A stretch of DNA of 64,000 bases from Icerya purchasi (GCA_039619475.1 CM077116.1:380394760-380458759); one strand, 5' to 3'. Shown: positions 1-12,726, counted from the stretch's first letter. Notes: a model not told the origin generated them from the sequence alone. Made by a program: numbers and translations.

Positions 1-275
1 GAGCGACAAGTTATATCAAGAAACGATTAGAGACAGAGGAAATGAATGCGGATAACAAGGGAACAACAGAAGGAGATGGAAAAGTCATCATACATTTCTT
101 ATATATATTATTCATTCGTTTTTATGTGTTTTGAGCAATTTTAAGTTTATTACAATATAAACAATGTTATATATTTTGTAAATTGTTGGAGTAATAAAAA
201 ATATAACAGCTATTTTAAATTATTTACATTTTTCACTCATTACATTCCCTCCTCTCTCCATTTTTCATTGATTTG

Positions 276-660
276 ACGTTGGTTTCCAGCCATTCTGGCG
301 TTTTCAGAAACGAAGCGACTAATTCTTTTGCTCGGGTTGCTGCTTCCTCCCACTTTCTTTCTTAAGAAAAATCCCATATTCTAACCCCTACTACCGCTGT
401 GTTAACCATTCAACCTAATATATTCCATTTGTGTCCTCCACTTCTTCGTACTGTTCTTGTCTCCATTATTCGTTTACGTTCTTAAGCTCTCTGCTTTTCT
501 CTCGTTTTTGCTTCTCGTTGACTTCCTCCCCTTATTTCCCATACAAATTGTTTGCGATACGGATCGTGTGTTTTGTGAATATTCATCATCTATCTGCGGA
601 GCGGCTCCGTGTACTCCAATTCTCTAAAGGTATGCTTCTTACTCCTTATCGTTCTTATTA
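276..660 (+). mobile_element. LINE ORF2 remnant, end of RNase H domain
   Basis: Starting at 276 one frame reads TLVSSHSGVFRNEATNSFAR, which resembles the closing motif of LINE-encoded RNase H domains (family pattern: W-I/V-P-x-H-x-G-I-x-G-N-E-x-A-D). A pyrimidine-rich tract follows to about 660, typical of sense-strand LINE ORF2 tails in this window, but its frame is broken. Only this short piece is recognisable. The evidence is one motif, so this could be chance similarity. Confidence 0.38.
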
Positions 661-2001
661 ATGATATTTAACGATATTTGGTCATAACCGTCTCTTTCTC
701 GTTTTAATTGTTTTCGAGTAAAGGTCTCTCATTGACGTGTCCGAGAAAAAAATAAAAATAATCAAAAACCAGTTAATAGCAAACAATTGGAAAAAAAGGT
801 CCGAATGTAATAATGTAAAGTATTAAAGTATGTATTTTTGCATACGTAGAATTGTTGTTAATCTGAAATTATCAGAGAACTTTTCTCTCCACTCTTTTTA
901 ATTTTATAAATACACTGTTTAACACATTTGAGAAGGATACGTTCTTAAATTTATTCATCATGAAAAATGCTGAATTTCAGTATACTTTTTATTAAACTAC
1001 ATAACACACATTCAGAATTTTACACTTAGTGAATGTTAAACAACTCGGTATTGAGATAATTATTTTATATAAACGTAACAAATTCCGAGTTGAACCGCAT
1101 TTCCTACCACATTGCACATTGTATGCTCGAAGATGTAGATGAAACGATTTTTCATGCAAGAAATATCTCATTGCATTTTAACATAACGCAAACTGATGCT
1201 AACAGAACATCTTGTTTCTTGCTATTTAAAGTTGCCTTTCGAGTGTGTTTCTAAATTGATTTATATCAAAAATTTTTCTTTTTGAATATACATGTGATAT
1301 CTTTTATGAGCCGCGTTTAAATTACCTATTACAACACAATTAGGACGTGGAAATTTTAAAAAATTTGAATTAACAGAATATTTGTTCCAAGAAAATCAAG
1401 CTTTGTAGTTGTATTGTGATGGGTGAGCTACACCAGTAACTCGCTTGTTTACAATTATGTTTAAAATGCGATTATTCCGAAAATTAAATTATTCAGTTTA
1501 AAAATTCCATTTTTAAAAAATACATAAATGAGAGATTATTTTTTTCTGAGAGTTCACTGGCAAATTTTTGATTTGTCGTAATGAAACAACGCCGTCAAAA
1601 ACGAATTAAAAATTATTGCGGTTGGGTTTGCAAAATGTTGATTGGGAAAATAATAGTCAGACGTAGATATTTCATAATGGGAAATTTATTTTATCAAAAA
1701 AAAGGCAAAAGGGAAAAACAACTAGCCACCTCGCCAGGCACAAATTCATTTTTGAGACAATTTTTTCGAAAAACAAAAACTTTGAACAAATTCAAAAATA
1801 ATAAATAAATACTGTGGTTACGAAATCCCTCCCTCCTCACACATTTTAACATGTTTCGGAAAAATACTAGATACGTATATAATAGTAATTATAAATTTTA
1901 TACGTAAACTGTTATGTTTAACAATATCTTGCAAATATTAATCTGTTTCGAAATATTTATGTATTCGGTTTAGTGAAAAATTTATATCAAATACGTAAAC
2001 A

Positions 2002-2005
<4 letters not shown>
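661..2005. other. No gene recognised; upstream flank of the cuticle protein gene
   Basis: AT-rich sequence with no coding frame I can assign. A 75-codon frame at 1581-1808 is lysine-rich low-complexity translation and is not supported as a gene. Any promoter or enhancer of the cuticle gene downstream would lie here, but no motif stands out. Confidence 0.5.

Positions 2006-2052
<47 letters not shown>
2006..2052. repeat. (TA)n microsatellite
   Basis: About 23 uninterrupted TA dinucleotides end 88 bp before the proposed cuticle-gene start codon. The position is compatible with a TATA-like promoter element, but a simple repeat of this length cannot be told apart from ordinary microsatellite sequence. 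Confidence 0.95.
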
Positions 2053-2054
<2 letters not shown>

Positions 2055-2140
2055 CTGTGTAAATTAAGTGTAACATCGCGATTAAAAAAAAAAAAAATAA
2101 GAATAATAATAATAATACGATTGTCTTAATTAGTAACATT

Positions 2141-5100
2141 ATGATGCGCACTCTGTCGCTCTTTCGATCACTCGCTTTTAACAAGGTACGAAATTTTACG
2201 ATAATGTGAGAGTCTAACTTTAAAGAATGCTTCGCTAATTTCTGCTTGGTAATTTTTTCAGTTGACCGCTACCATCGTTCTCGGATTCCTGTGCATGTCA
2301 CAAAGTAGCTACATAGCTCCTTACCAAGGATACGAAGGTCACTCACTGTCCTACGGTTACGCGGCGCAACCCAATATCATTTCTGCAGTTCCCGCCTACC
2401 CAACCTACTCGCACGGATACAAAGCCCCGATTGACTATTACGTAAGTATAACGTTAGCGAGTTATCAGATTACCTCCCTATTCGCAGTCTCGCATGTACT
2501 TTGCGAGGGGATTTACCGGGTGACCTGACACATTCTATCGTATATGGTCCCGAAGGGTACTAACAATGGTGATCGCGGTTAATTACATACGTAAGTTGGC
2601 CGTACGGTGTTCCCAGTATGTCTAAATTCTTGTTGAGTTCGCTTCCTATCAAAACAGCCTTCCGTAAGCGCATTTTAATGATCTCACTTTTTATCCCCGC
2701 TGGTTCGATGTACAAACAAATTTCCCCCCACGTATTCCAGGCGAACGATGTAGAAATGGCAAAAAGCATGAAAAATAAAAACGTCGATTCAGTTGTAAAA
2801 CTCTAACCTACTTCGCATTTGAAATTGAAGAGGAATTAGAGAGGGAGCAAAAAAAAACATCCATCGCTAGCCCATTATCACCCGAAAATTGAATAGAACT
2901 TTAGACTGTTGGCGTCCCAAAAAAAATTACTAGATCAAAAGGTTTTCCCAAAAAACAAAAAAAAACAAAAAAAAAAACAGAGATACCTCTTCATATCTAT
3001 ACAGGATTAAAGCGCATCAGTCCGATTCAAGGTTGTAATTATCAGAGTGCGAAAATCCCGGCCAAGCATTTTACTTAAGTATCAGCAGCGCTGTGTACAC
3101 AAAGAGATCGTGCACGATAACTAGTCGTGTAAGAGTACAGATTAAACGTTTCAGTGCGGATTTGCTATTACGTCAACCTGTGGATACGGTTCTGTAATTC
3201 ATTTGATTTGCTCATCCACTAATTTACGTTGTCACATTTCGACTTTTAATAGGCTATTCTTCGCAGGATTAATAACTGAACAGCGGACGTTGCGTTCTCG
3301 CGTACATATATCGTGTGTACATCAGCTATGTAGCAGGTGGAAAAAGCGAGAAAAAAACGGATACGACTTTATCGGTCTGTTTGTGTCGTAAAAATGTTTC
3401 ATTATGTAAACAAATACGCGCAATTATTACGTATATAAACGAACGTTTTAATTACCTCCGCTTACATAAGAAGCAGAAATGTGTACACATTGTGCGCTCC
3501 GATTACCAGCCCGCGTACAATTGTGTACCGCGAAAACTGGTTCGCGATCCCGAGACGAATGCCGAAACATTTTCAGAAAACCGGCAAATAACTGATTTAT
3601 TAAACTGATTTGTCGCACAGACTTATTGCACCTGACAAATATTTCGGTAAATGTTACCGTTTTTGTAACCTATAAGGTCACCGGTCGCAACACTGTGCAT
3701 CATAATGTAACCGTAAATGAGCGAAATGTGTGTTGGCATTTATGTATGTATATCTGTGTACACATATACACATGCACATACATATATACATACATATGTA
3801 TGTATCAATTGGTGTGTAGAACTTAATTGCAAATGAGGGTAAACAATGACACTATTATAATCTTGATGGTTTTATAAAAAACGTTTCTGATTCAGTTTTC
3901 AAAAAAAAAGGCATAATGAACATGGCAAAAATAGCACGAGATGTATAAAAATACGCAGAGTTATGAGGAATCATAAAAAAATATCGGTGTATAAAAATGA
4001 TGATATTAACGAGGCTATAATTATATTTAATTTTATAACGAAATTTTACCGAAAAATGATATGGACCTTTTAAACGATGCTACAAAAACATTTTTTTAAG
4101 AAGAAAGGCTAGAAATCCGTCTTCGAATTTTATCGAAGCATCGCGGAAAGCATATTAAAAGATAAGTTCAATATCCGGTAAATTTCAACTCGCTGGCAAT
4201 TTAAAGTTTCTGGACGAAAGTTATTTCGATTGTTGTTTTATTATTTTGCAACGGAATTATCCGGTTTTCGAATTATTCGAATTAATCCCGCGAATCGTTA
4301 GTTCAAATGATCGAAGTTGTTCGGCGTTAAAAATTAAATAATCGGCCGATATAAATAGCATTTTCACTTACGTGACGCTAACAAAATCGGTCTGTCTAGA
4401 AGAGTGCGTTGTGCGCATATACCTTCGTAAGTTTCCCTTCTAGAACTCCCTTTACGTACGCAGATTGTTGGGAAAGTAAAAAAATAAAATAAAAACATAA
4501 AAAATCGGGGTGATTTGAAAGAGAGTGTCGAATGTGTGTCATCGACTATTCAAATTATAATACGACACAAAACACTTTCTTCACCTCTAGCTTCCTGGTT
4601 AATATGGATATATGAAAAAAACAAAAAAAAAAGCAAATAAAAACTTAAAGCCAATTAAAAATAATCCGGATTAACCAAAAAAAAACTTCTCGCGCTAAGT
4701 GAAGTTGTCTTCCGAAAAATCGGACATAATATTTTATGGTTATTGCACACGCCGGTTTTGGTTCGTCTGATAAAACTAGATACGGAATTATTAAACGACA
4801 CCGTTTCAGATTAATAGCTGCTCGTTATCATTTCGATGCTAGGGCAAAAACGTCATTAAAGTGTCGGACACAGAGAGAGCTGGAATAATCAACAGTTGAT
4901 AATAATGCCAAAAAAAAAAAAAGAAAAATGGTCCTAGCCCGAGTTGTTCACGTCGACCGCAGTAATTATCTGCGAAAAATGAAGGGAGATATTGTCGGCA
5001 CGTCGATGGTTACACCTTGAACTAGTCCGGGTGCATTTGTGCGCAGATGATGGAAATTGATTAAGTAACGATTAACGAAGAAATATCGCGACGGGAGAAA

Positions 5101-6449
5101 CGAAATAAGGTCTAGACGCTTTAAAAGTTCGCACGGACTTCGGTAATATACGATTTTTACCGACAATGATAGCAAATGCAAAAGGAAACGCGCAATTTCA
5201 CACGAACCGAACGTAATAGTTTGAAATTTCTCACGAACCGATCATTTTAAATATTCTAACAATGAACACTGTGAGAATGCCTATTGTATTAAACCGGCTG
5301 CTATTAGCGCATCCGTTACTACCTAGATCGTTCGTATTCAAATTAAACAACAATGCCAGAGTTTTCTAAAAATCGTCGAATTTCGACTTGCTTCACATCT
5401 GCAGTCAACCTTTTAATTCGAAATTCGACGATGGTCATTTGTATCGTGCGTTTTTAAGTTCGTTGCAGAGGAAATACGGTGGTGGATTTCCAGATCAGAG
5501 TCACCTCGCCTATTCTTGTTAACTTTGGTATTCATATTTGGCTAGAAATTAATTTTCGGCGTTTTTGTGGTTTAGTGCGCGTGAATGAGAACTGAGGAGT
5601 GTGGTTCGAGACGAGAAAAGCTGATTAATAAAAGATATTAGCGCGCCGATTCAACCCAACAGCTGCTGCGAAGGAAGAGGATACTGTAATTATGAAATGT
5701 AAACTTACAAGCGAGATAACGTGCAAGTCATCAAGAAGAACTGGAAAAAAAAAGCACATCCAGCTTGTAAATTCAGAAAAAAAGTTTTTTTTTTTTTTTT
5801 TGACTTTCAGCGGGAAAGAAATTTATAAAATTTATATCCGTATTCTTAATTTATATCAAGTCTTACCTCAACAAAACACCACTGCCTAATCAACTGCGCT
5901 ACACACAGAGTTTCGACAATAAGAAATCGGTGTAAGTTATGAAATCAATTGAAAATAACTGTTGGACATAATTTAAAATTTGATAATTCTTTTAAAATGT
6001 TCGTGTTCGCCCGTTAATGTACTTTAGCTCGTAGAAAGGGACGACATCAAGATAAATTATATGGAAGAAGTCTAATGATTATTCGCAATTTTTATCGACT
6101 AAACACGAATTACTAGATCGCATATACTATATCGCGCACGTAGACTATCTCGACTTGCTATGAAACATTTGTTTTCTTCGAAATACAGGCTCACCCGAAA
6201 TACTCTTTCAACTATGGCGTAAAAGACTACCATACCGGTGACGTTAAAGATCAATGGGAACAGCGAGATGGCGACGTTGTCAAAGGAGAATACAGTTTAG
6301 TAGAACCGGACGGTACGACCAGGAAGGTTACCTACACTGCCGATGACCACAACGGATTTAACGCAGTGGTTCACAAATCTGGCCACGCCATCCACCCCGA
6401 AACTCCGGTCTACCATCATGGAGGATACTCTGGTCTGCACTACAAATAA
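2141..6449 (+). CDS. RR-2 cuticular protein (CPR family), three exons
   Basis: Structural chitin-binding protein of the exoskeleton, secreted by epidermis into the procuticle. Proposed exons are 2141-2185, 2262-2441 and 6189-6449, joined by GT-AG introns of 76 bp and 3,747 bp, both phase 0; product about 161 residues. Exon 1 plus the start of exon 2 gives a basic N-terminus followed by the hydrophobic run [11 protein letters not shown], a plausible signal peptide. Exon 2 then encodes a Tyr/Ala/Pro/Gly-rich linker. Exon 3 opens directly with the extended R&R consensus ([20 protein letters not shown], then [23 protein letters not shown]), diagnostic of RR-2 proteins of hard cuticle, and ends in a His/Tyr-rich tail. 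A short signal-peptide exon is usual in this family, but it normally codes only a few residues. The 15-codon exon 1 with ATGATG at 2141 is therefore the least certain part; an unseen alternative first exon is possible. AATAAA overlaps the stop codon. Confidence 0.88.
2442..6188 (+). other. Intron 2 of the cuticle protein gene
   Basis: Donor GTAAGT at 2442 and acceptor AAATACAG ending at 6188. The intron splits the N-terminal linker from the chitin-binding domain. It contains A-rich tracts and a TACA/TATG-rich stretch near 3740-3805, but no transposon or coding frame that I recognise. Confidence 0.75.
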
Positions 6450-7410
6450 AGAGAAGATTCACTTCCTACTATAATGGCGGATTTATTATATTTCTACCAT
6501 CACAAATCGACTTTCAACAAAAAGTTACCGTATACAATTGAACATATATGTGCTAGAGTAATAATTCTGCAAGCGTCTTTTCTAAATTTTATCTATTTCC
6601 AATACTTAACACATGTATAATGTAGATCGTTTTTCGTTTTTTTTTTCTTTTTTTTTTTTTTTTTTTTTTTTTGATATACATATATCGTAAAATTAACGCT
6701 ATCACTTTTTATTTTATTTCATAGATGATCTCTTAGTTCAAAATTTAACGCCAAATAGCAGTGTAATCATTTAACGGACCTTGTAGAATTCCTATGGATT
6801 TTTTTGAAATTTTCGCTAATTTTTAATTTACAAAAAAATTTCCCCGTACGTACTATAATTTTAATCAAAACAAAAATTACCTATACTACGTGTATGAAAA
6901 CACGATCGTTTTCATGTGCTAAAAATTCAAATTATTATTTTTACAATTTTTTATTTTTAAGACATTTATTTATGTACTCGATATTTTACTTTTTTTATTT
7001 GCAAAATAAATTGAAAATGAAATTCTCGTAGTACAATTTATTTCGATGACAATTTTAATGGACGCAAACTGGAATAAGTTTAATTTTTAATAGTAAACGA
7101 CACTTTCTAACAAATGATAGTAAACGTTTTTCACAGTGATGCATTTATGTAAGTCGAGGCCATAAAAACAAACATCTAAATTATACATAAACTTAAATAA
7201 CACAAATAAATCGTTACTGACGGTATTTTATATAAATTCTATCAGTTTTCGTTAGATTTAAGAAATCCTATGAAAGGTGTAAAGATTTTCTTTAAATTTT
7301 CTCTAATCGACAACAAAAAGAAAAATTTAATCAGTCTAACTGAGAAACATTTATTTCTTTCACATGATTATAAATACTCAATAAACGTCTCGTATTCAAT
7401 CTTATTTATA
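6450..7410. other. Intergenic, nothing recognised
   Basis: 3' flank of the cuticle gene. It holds a T-rich tract at about 6630-6672 and otherwise AT-rich sequence without a supportable gene. Confidence 0.5.
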
Positions 7411-7528
7411 TTAAAAAATTTGTGACCTCATCTATTTTGGTATTGTAGAATTTCATATACTACTAAAAATTAAAAAATTTGTGACCTCATCTATTTTGGT
7501 ATTGTAGAATTTCATATACTACTAAAAA
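7411..7528. repeat. Perfect 59-bp tandem duplication
   Basis: The unit TTAAAAAATTTGTGACCTCA... (7411-7469) is repeated without change at 7470-7528. It lies immediately upstream of the 5'-truncated LINE that begins near 7540. The identity of the two units indicates a recent duplication. Confidence 0.93.
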
Positions 7529-7539
7529 AAATAATTGAA

Positions 7540-8998
7540 ACACGATCTCAGGGTTTCAGCCTTAGTCCCACTCTTTTTAATATTTAGTCCTTTGATATTG
7601 CTTCTCTTCCAATTCACTCTTTCTCTCTCCTTTTTGCCGATGACATTTTAGTTTACTCCACCTCAGATGATCTGTCCTTCGCAACCAACGAGTTAAATCA
7701 TTCATTGTCCCTTCTTAGCAATGCCCTCTCTTCTCTCCACCTCATTCTTTCCCCTTTCAAGTCTTCCTGCATAATTTTTGCTCTCCGCCCCTTTAACCGT
7801 GCTCTATAAACGTCAGTATATCTAGTACTCCTATTCCCACTGTTAATTCCATATTTTACCTAGGTCCTTTCTTAAATAGCTGCCTTACATTTCATGAACA
7901 TATTAATTATATCTATAATTCTTCGATCAAAAGCCATAATCTCCTCAAATCTTTATTTCCTCTCAGATGGGGTGGCGACCTGTCTATTCTTTTAATTCTT
8001 TACAAATCAATTATTCGGTCCAAACTCGACTATTGCTCCTTTATTTATGGCAATGTTTCCAAATCTCTCCTTCCCAAATTTGACTCAATTCAAAATTCCT
8101 GCCTTCGTCTATGCATTGGCGCTTTAAAATCTTCTCCTATTCCTGCGATTTTATCTGAATCTGTCACTCAATCTCTGTTCATTCTTCGTTCACTCCTCGG
8201 TTATGGCTTTTTAATAAAACGCCATCCCACTTCTTCTTTCAATCTTATTCCTTCGTATCTTCATATCAAAAATTACTGGCGCTTGGCGCACATATAGTTG
8301 CTCGTGTTTCCAAATTTTCTCCCTACGTTCTTTCTTATAACAGTTTTCCTTACTATTCTTATGATTTTAATAGCATACAGCACCCTATATAGAGGGCAAT
8401 GACTCAGCTGACTCTTAAGCTCGCTCAGCCGCCCGCAATGATTCTTTCCTCGACTCTTTCCCTTCTTCAGACATTCTTTCCCTGTCACGCTCTAATAATT
8501 CCAGACTTTGGCTAGACATGTATCCATCTTTATTCTCAAATCGCTTTTTGCAGTATTGTCTTATTCAACCTGTTCCTCGTTTCCTGTCTTGGTTTCATTC
8601 TATTTCTGTCTGTCGTCGTTCCACTGCTGCCTCCTTAATTAGACTCAGAATCAATCATTCTTTAGTCCCTTCTTCTCGTTTTCGATTTGCTTTGTCTCCT
8701 CCTTTCTTCTTTCTTCATGCCTCTGAGCTTCCTTGTATTTGTGATTCAAATCATATCCTTTTCGAATGTTCTGCACTCCTTAACGAACGCTTCCTTCTTG
8801 ACGCCTTACTTTTAGCTTTGGGTCTTCCAACTCCCATTAACGCTACCCATACCCTTTCCAGTCCATTGCCTTCAGTTGTTCCGCTACTGCTGTTTTTTGT
8901 GAGTTCCATTTCTGACCGCCTGGCTATTTGGTTCTATCTCTTGAATTATCTTGCTGTCGAGTCAAGGCCGCTGGCGCGCCCAGAGTAAATAAAAAAAA
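7540..8998 (+). mobile_element. 5'-truncated I/LOA-type LINE lacking RNase H
   Basis: Sense-strand remnant of the same family as the long element at 22735-29125. It begins inside the RT domain (LSPTLFN, then LLFADDILVYSTS, the catalytic FADD box near 7635-7670) and runs through the RT thumb in several shifted frames. Near 8370-8392 it jumps directly from the pre-RNase H spacer to the sequence following the RNase H core (EGNDSADS). Roughly 190 codons present in the intact relative are therefore missing. The C-terminal Cys/His region (CICDSNHILFEC) is readable in the frame 8518-8988. The 3' end is GGCGCGCCCAGAG plus an A-rich tail, the terminus shared by this family in the window. It cannot move on its own. 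Confidence 0.85.
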
Positions 8999-10080
8999 GA
9001 GTCTTTCAATTCAAAGCCATAACTGAACACTTTGATTTGGAACCATCTTTTGCTGTCAACACTAGAGGTACATGGCACAAACTTTTTCTTCCACCTCATT
9101 CTTTTGTTTTGAAAATCCAGTAAAATTTCACATTTGTTACAAAGCTAGATCGTAAATTTTTTAGTCATATACACTTTTTCGCTTAGTTTGTTAATTTTTT
9201 CACTTATATTGAACAACATTTTTTGTTTGTTCTAAGTGTTCTTCAATTATTAGTAGATTTTTTGGTATTATATTAATCGAATCAAGCGCTAAACACTCCA
9301 TTACGGTTAAGATCGCAGTAAGAGAACTGCCCGAAATGTTTTATCACAGCTTTTGTTCAATTTTTTCGTTTGGAAATGCTTTCTTCAAATTTTTTCCAGT
9401 AAAGCTTGCTTTGAAACTGCCTAAAAATGAAACACGCAGATTTTGATTGTTCTCAAAAAGTTACGGATAAATTTAGCGTCGAGAGGTTAATAACTAAGTT
9501 AAGTGGATCAGTATAACGGTATATTACGTATTTGGCAGATTTTTAATTTTTGCTTAATAGTCTTAGTAAATGCCACTCGTATTAGACAAATCTCAGAGAA
9601 TTTATCAATGACGCTTAGAATACGATTTTCCAACTTAATGAATCCATTAAACGACTTCTATTTCCAATACTATCGTCTTTTCCTCCTCGCCTCTATTTTG
9701 AACGTTGTATAGCGAAAAATTGTGCCAGGTCAGTTCCATTTTTGCTGACCAGAGTTTACAGAAACGAAAAACTTTTCAGAAATTTACTTTTAATTTCAGT
9801 TTTTCAACAATAAATTTAATGAAATAAACAACAAAAGAAAATTAATATACTCGTAGGTAGAGTATTTCCTTTTCAGTATCCTTAATAAAGTGCTTTCGTT
9901 TCCTTAACATTTACAACACATACATATAAATTTATGTAAACACTTCATTCATTTTAACTTGATTAAATATGCATATTCACAGTTTGGTCACAAGATACCA
10001 TTTAAAAAATATATTTTGCAAATATATAGAGTACTATTTAAAATGTAACGCTTTTTAGTAACATAAATAAATTTAAAACA
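8999..10080. other. Intergenic, nothing recognised
   Basis: AT-rich sequence. A 69-codon frame at 9503-9712 has no recognisable motif and no splice signals that would support it. Confidence 0.45.
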
Positions 10081-10289
10081 TTAATATCTCCAGCTAAATT
10101 TTTGTGAATACGGTGGATTTACATCGTTGTAATGTGAAGGAAAATCGCCAAATAAATACTGATAGTTTGAACTGTTTATATTATTTTTTTGAAAGGTATC
10201 ACGTAAATCTTTGTAGATATCCGCTAACTGATCGCTGTGCTTTATTTCTGAGGCTGATGTCTTATCCATCATTATGAAATTTACTTCAA
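10081..10289 (-). CDS. Probable terminal coding exon, unrecognised protein
   Basis: Read on the - strand, an acceptor TGTTACAG precedes 10289. The following 2 + 68 codons (TT GAA GTA AAT...) run open to a TAA at 10081. The protein is compositionally normal (MMDKTSASEIKHSDQLADIY near its start, ending in QKFSWRY), unlike AT-rich chance frames nearby. The exon begins in the phase required by the last exon of the upstream - strand gene (ends at 18188 with one base, GAT T). Joining them adds 69 residues including the junction Phe and gives a 197-residue product. The intron would be 7.9 kb and contain hAT copy 1. The join is inference from phase; a different terminal exon is possible. Confidence 0.45.
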
Positions 10290-11140
10290 CTGTAACAGTT
10301 ATCATCATGTTTGTTATTAATGTTACTAATCAATAATGTGTTAAGAAATTAACAGATACCGTTAAATTCTCTTATCGTTTACAACGATATATTAGTCAAA
10401 ATTTCGTACACGGTTGTACAGTTTTTAAAAATAAATGAAAACACTCAAAAGTGCTGTCCCCACAGGGCTTTCAGAATATTTTCTCATAGCGGACATAAAT
10501 GCATCATCTCAAAAAAATTATGAAATATTATTTACAAGTAACGAAATGATTTACACTTTACTCAGCCAATAATTTACTAATCTAAAAAAATGTTGAATGA
10601 AAAAGTGCAACAAAAGAATTTGAATTTAATATAAAAATTTTATAAACTCAAATTTTCATTTAATACGTACAGTTGTGTTTATAAAAGATGTTTACGAACT
10701 AATTTCAAACAAAAACATTAGCCCATGCCAGAGATTAGCAAAAGATTTTTCAAGTGGGACACGTATTTCAGTGTTGTGCAAATTGAAAATGGAATTTCAT
10801 AAGTAATAAGTAGATTTTATTTTGTTTTATCATTAAAAATTCTAGCATTACTAGTTGAAATATACATAGAAACCTCACGGCCAAGAAAAAGCATAGTTGT
10901 CAGCGTGAGTGAGTTTTAAAAGAAAACCTGTAATTCATTCAGAAACTTCTCCAAATTAATCTAAAAATGTTCATTTATAATCAATACTTCAATATGGGAT
11001 TTTTAAAAACATGGCTTTAAAATTCTCTTGAAAGAATCAAATTGGGAATTTCCTAATGATGGTGGGAAATAGATTTTTTTCTCCTTTTTCCGAAATTTAC
11101 GTTTTACTAACTTTTTTAGGATAAATTATGTTCACATCAA
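10290..11140. other. Nothing recognised
   Basis: AT-rich, possibly intronic to the - strand host gene. No coding frame or repeat assigned. Confidence 0.45.
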
Positions 11141-11144
11141 GCAC

Positions 11145-11690
11145 ATGGGCGCCAAGAGGAGGGTGCAAGGAGGTGCACTTGCACCTCCAGTTGGGAAGGA
11201 AAATACACAGAAAAAGATTAAGAATTTTTTTTTATTAAGTCACCGTTTGAATAAAAACTTAAGGTGTCTGGGTTGCTGTCCAAATTTGTTTATCACCTTG
11301 TCGATAAATTCAGTGTCCTCCTCTGCTCTTTTCCTGCGAACACTGAGTATGCACAGGCCGCTTAGCCTTGCGTCTCCCATCGTTGACCGATTCCAAATCT
11401 TGACACGTCGTAACGTGCTAAATGTACGTTCAATGCTACATGTTGTTGCTGGAATAGTTAAACCAATTTTGATTGCCTCACATACCGCTGGGTAAAACGG
11501 GGTGACTCGAGCAATCAAATCTGCGTATTCAACGATGGATTTATTTAAAGCTGCATCACTTGCTTCATTTGTCTTCCATATCTCGTACTACGTGGTAGCC
11601 TCGGCAATAAAATTATGCAGAAAGCCTTCATAAAGGTTCTGGTATATCTTCTGCTACATCTAAAAATGTAAAATTTATCTAATTTTCTGA
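11145..11690 (-). mobile_element. hAT transposase C-terminal remnant
   Basis: The - strand frame 11518-11240, extended upstream in frame to about 11680 through one stop, carries the hAT C-terminal dimerisation signature: FYPAVCEAIKIGLTIPAT, SIERTFSTLRRVK, ARLSGLCILSV. It is closest in style to the THAP/52K-repressor-like hAT proteins. Only the final ~140 residues remain; the catalytic core is absent. The left edge starts ATGGGCGCC at about 11150, followed by a near-perfect hairpin (11169-11188). This fits a transposon terminus lying just beyond the stop codon. No right end or target duplication was found. Confidence 0.8.
11169..11188. repeat. Inverted repeat near hAT terminus
   Basis: GGAGGTGCA-CT-TGCACCTCC, a 9-bp perfect stem with a 2-base loop, about 20 bp inside the presumed element end. 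Subterminal palindromes are common transposase binding or structural features in hAT elements; function here is inferred. Confidence 0.8.
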
Positions 11691-11699
11691 TATTTTCTG

Positions 11700-12600
11700 G
11701 GTGGAGCTGCATAAGTGAAAATGATTTTTTGCGTGTTGAAGAAAATCGATTTTTCAGAGAAGAAATGATAAAATCTAAATATAGGATGAAGATAGATATT
11801 CTGAAAAATTCTCTTACATTTTTAGATGGTTGATTTGATCTCTGAGCCTCCCTTGGTTACGTTTTATTATAATAATAAAAAAAAAAAACATTTTTAGAAT
11901 TTATAAATAAAATAAAATTTAAGAATACGCAAACACTTAATTAAACGTAAAATTAAGGAAAATTTACAATTACACATATTTAAAAATAAACTAAAAATAT
12001 TAAACAACGATTACAAAAGATAAAATGTAATTCACTCATTTAATCACAAACTAGAGAATCTCATCGCTCGAGGTACTCGCTGAAATGGGAAATTGAAGGA
12101 AACTCATTTCACATTGCACATTCTTCATTGCAAAGGGCAACAACACGCCTAAAGAACAATTTATAACTGGAGTGAGCTCTTTCCGTTATCAGCGAGTTTT
12201 CTGAGCATATAATTTACACTACGCTTATAGATGAATCCATTAAATTAACGTAGAACTACTTATACAGTACTAAGAACAACAAAACTTTCATATTTATTAT
12301 AACGGTTTAAAACTCTTCGCGGTTACTGTAACACTTGGTAAAATGAATTTTCTCCTTGAAGATTAAGCTATGATTTCTGTTGCTTTAGATGATAAGGAAA
12401 ATAATTTAACCTAAAAGAGGATGAAGTTCTATGCATAGGAAAATAAACAAAAGCAGAATTCGTATCCTAAGAGAAGGATTAATGAATAATGAAAGAAAAT
12501 TTTACGAATATTTTCACATAATGCGATATTCTTTCAGCATAACTTTAAACCAAATTGAAAAAAATATACAAGGTAGAAAATTCAATTTCACTGCGTGAAC
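11700..12600. other. Nothing recognised
   Basis: AT-rich stretch without an assignable gene or repeat. Confidence 0.4.
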
Positions 12601-12607
12601 GGCTAAC

Positions 12608-12726
12608 ATTTGCATCAGATATTTAGGATCTTTCATATCATATAATGCAGAATATTTCTTCACTGCTTCAATCAATTGTTTATCGTCTATCCTTTTTAGT
12701 AATAATACAAATGCGTAAGTAAACAA
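12608..12726 (-). CDS. Possible exon with MADF-like start
   Basis: The - strand frame contains DDKQLIEAVKKYSALYDMKD, which matches the opening of the MADF DNA-binding domain (family pattern: LIEAVK...P.LYD....YK). After DPKYL the match stops, at a point where MADF genes often have an intron. A weak donor (AAT|GTTAGC) is at 12608 and an acceptor-like AAAAAG precedes 12691. The exon phase does not fit the flanking exons of the large - strand gene, so it would belong to another gene or a pseudogene. Too short to be sure. Confidence 0.35.

Noticed and set aside
1581..1808. 75-codon Lys/Arg-rich + strand frame
   Set aside because: Low complexity, no splice or homology support; lies in the 5' flank of the cuticle gene.
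1987..2184. A 65-codon frame on the - strand across the TA repeat
   Set aside because: Its Tyr-Ile run is the translation of the (TA)n tract and it overlaps the real cuticle exon on the other strand.
10081..12726. Joining the MADF-like exon with exon 10289-10081 and the exons at 18-22 kb as one gene
   Set aside because: The MADF-like exon starts and ends in a phase incompatible with the flanking exons.
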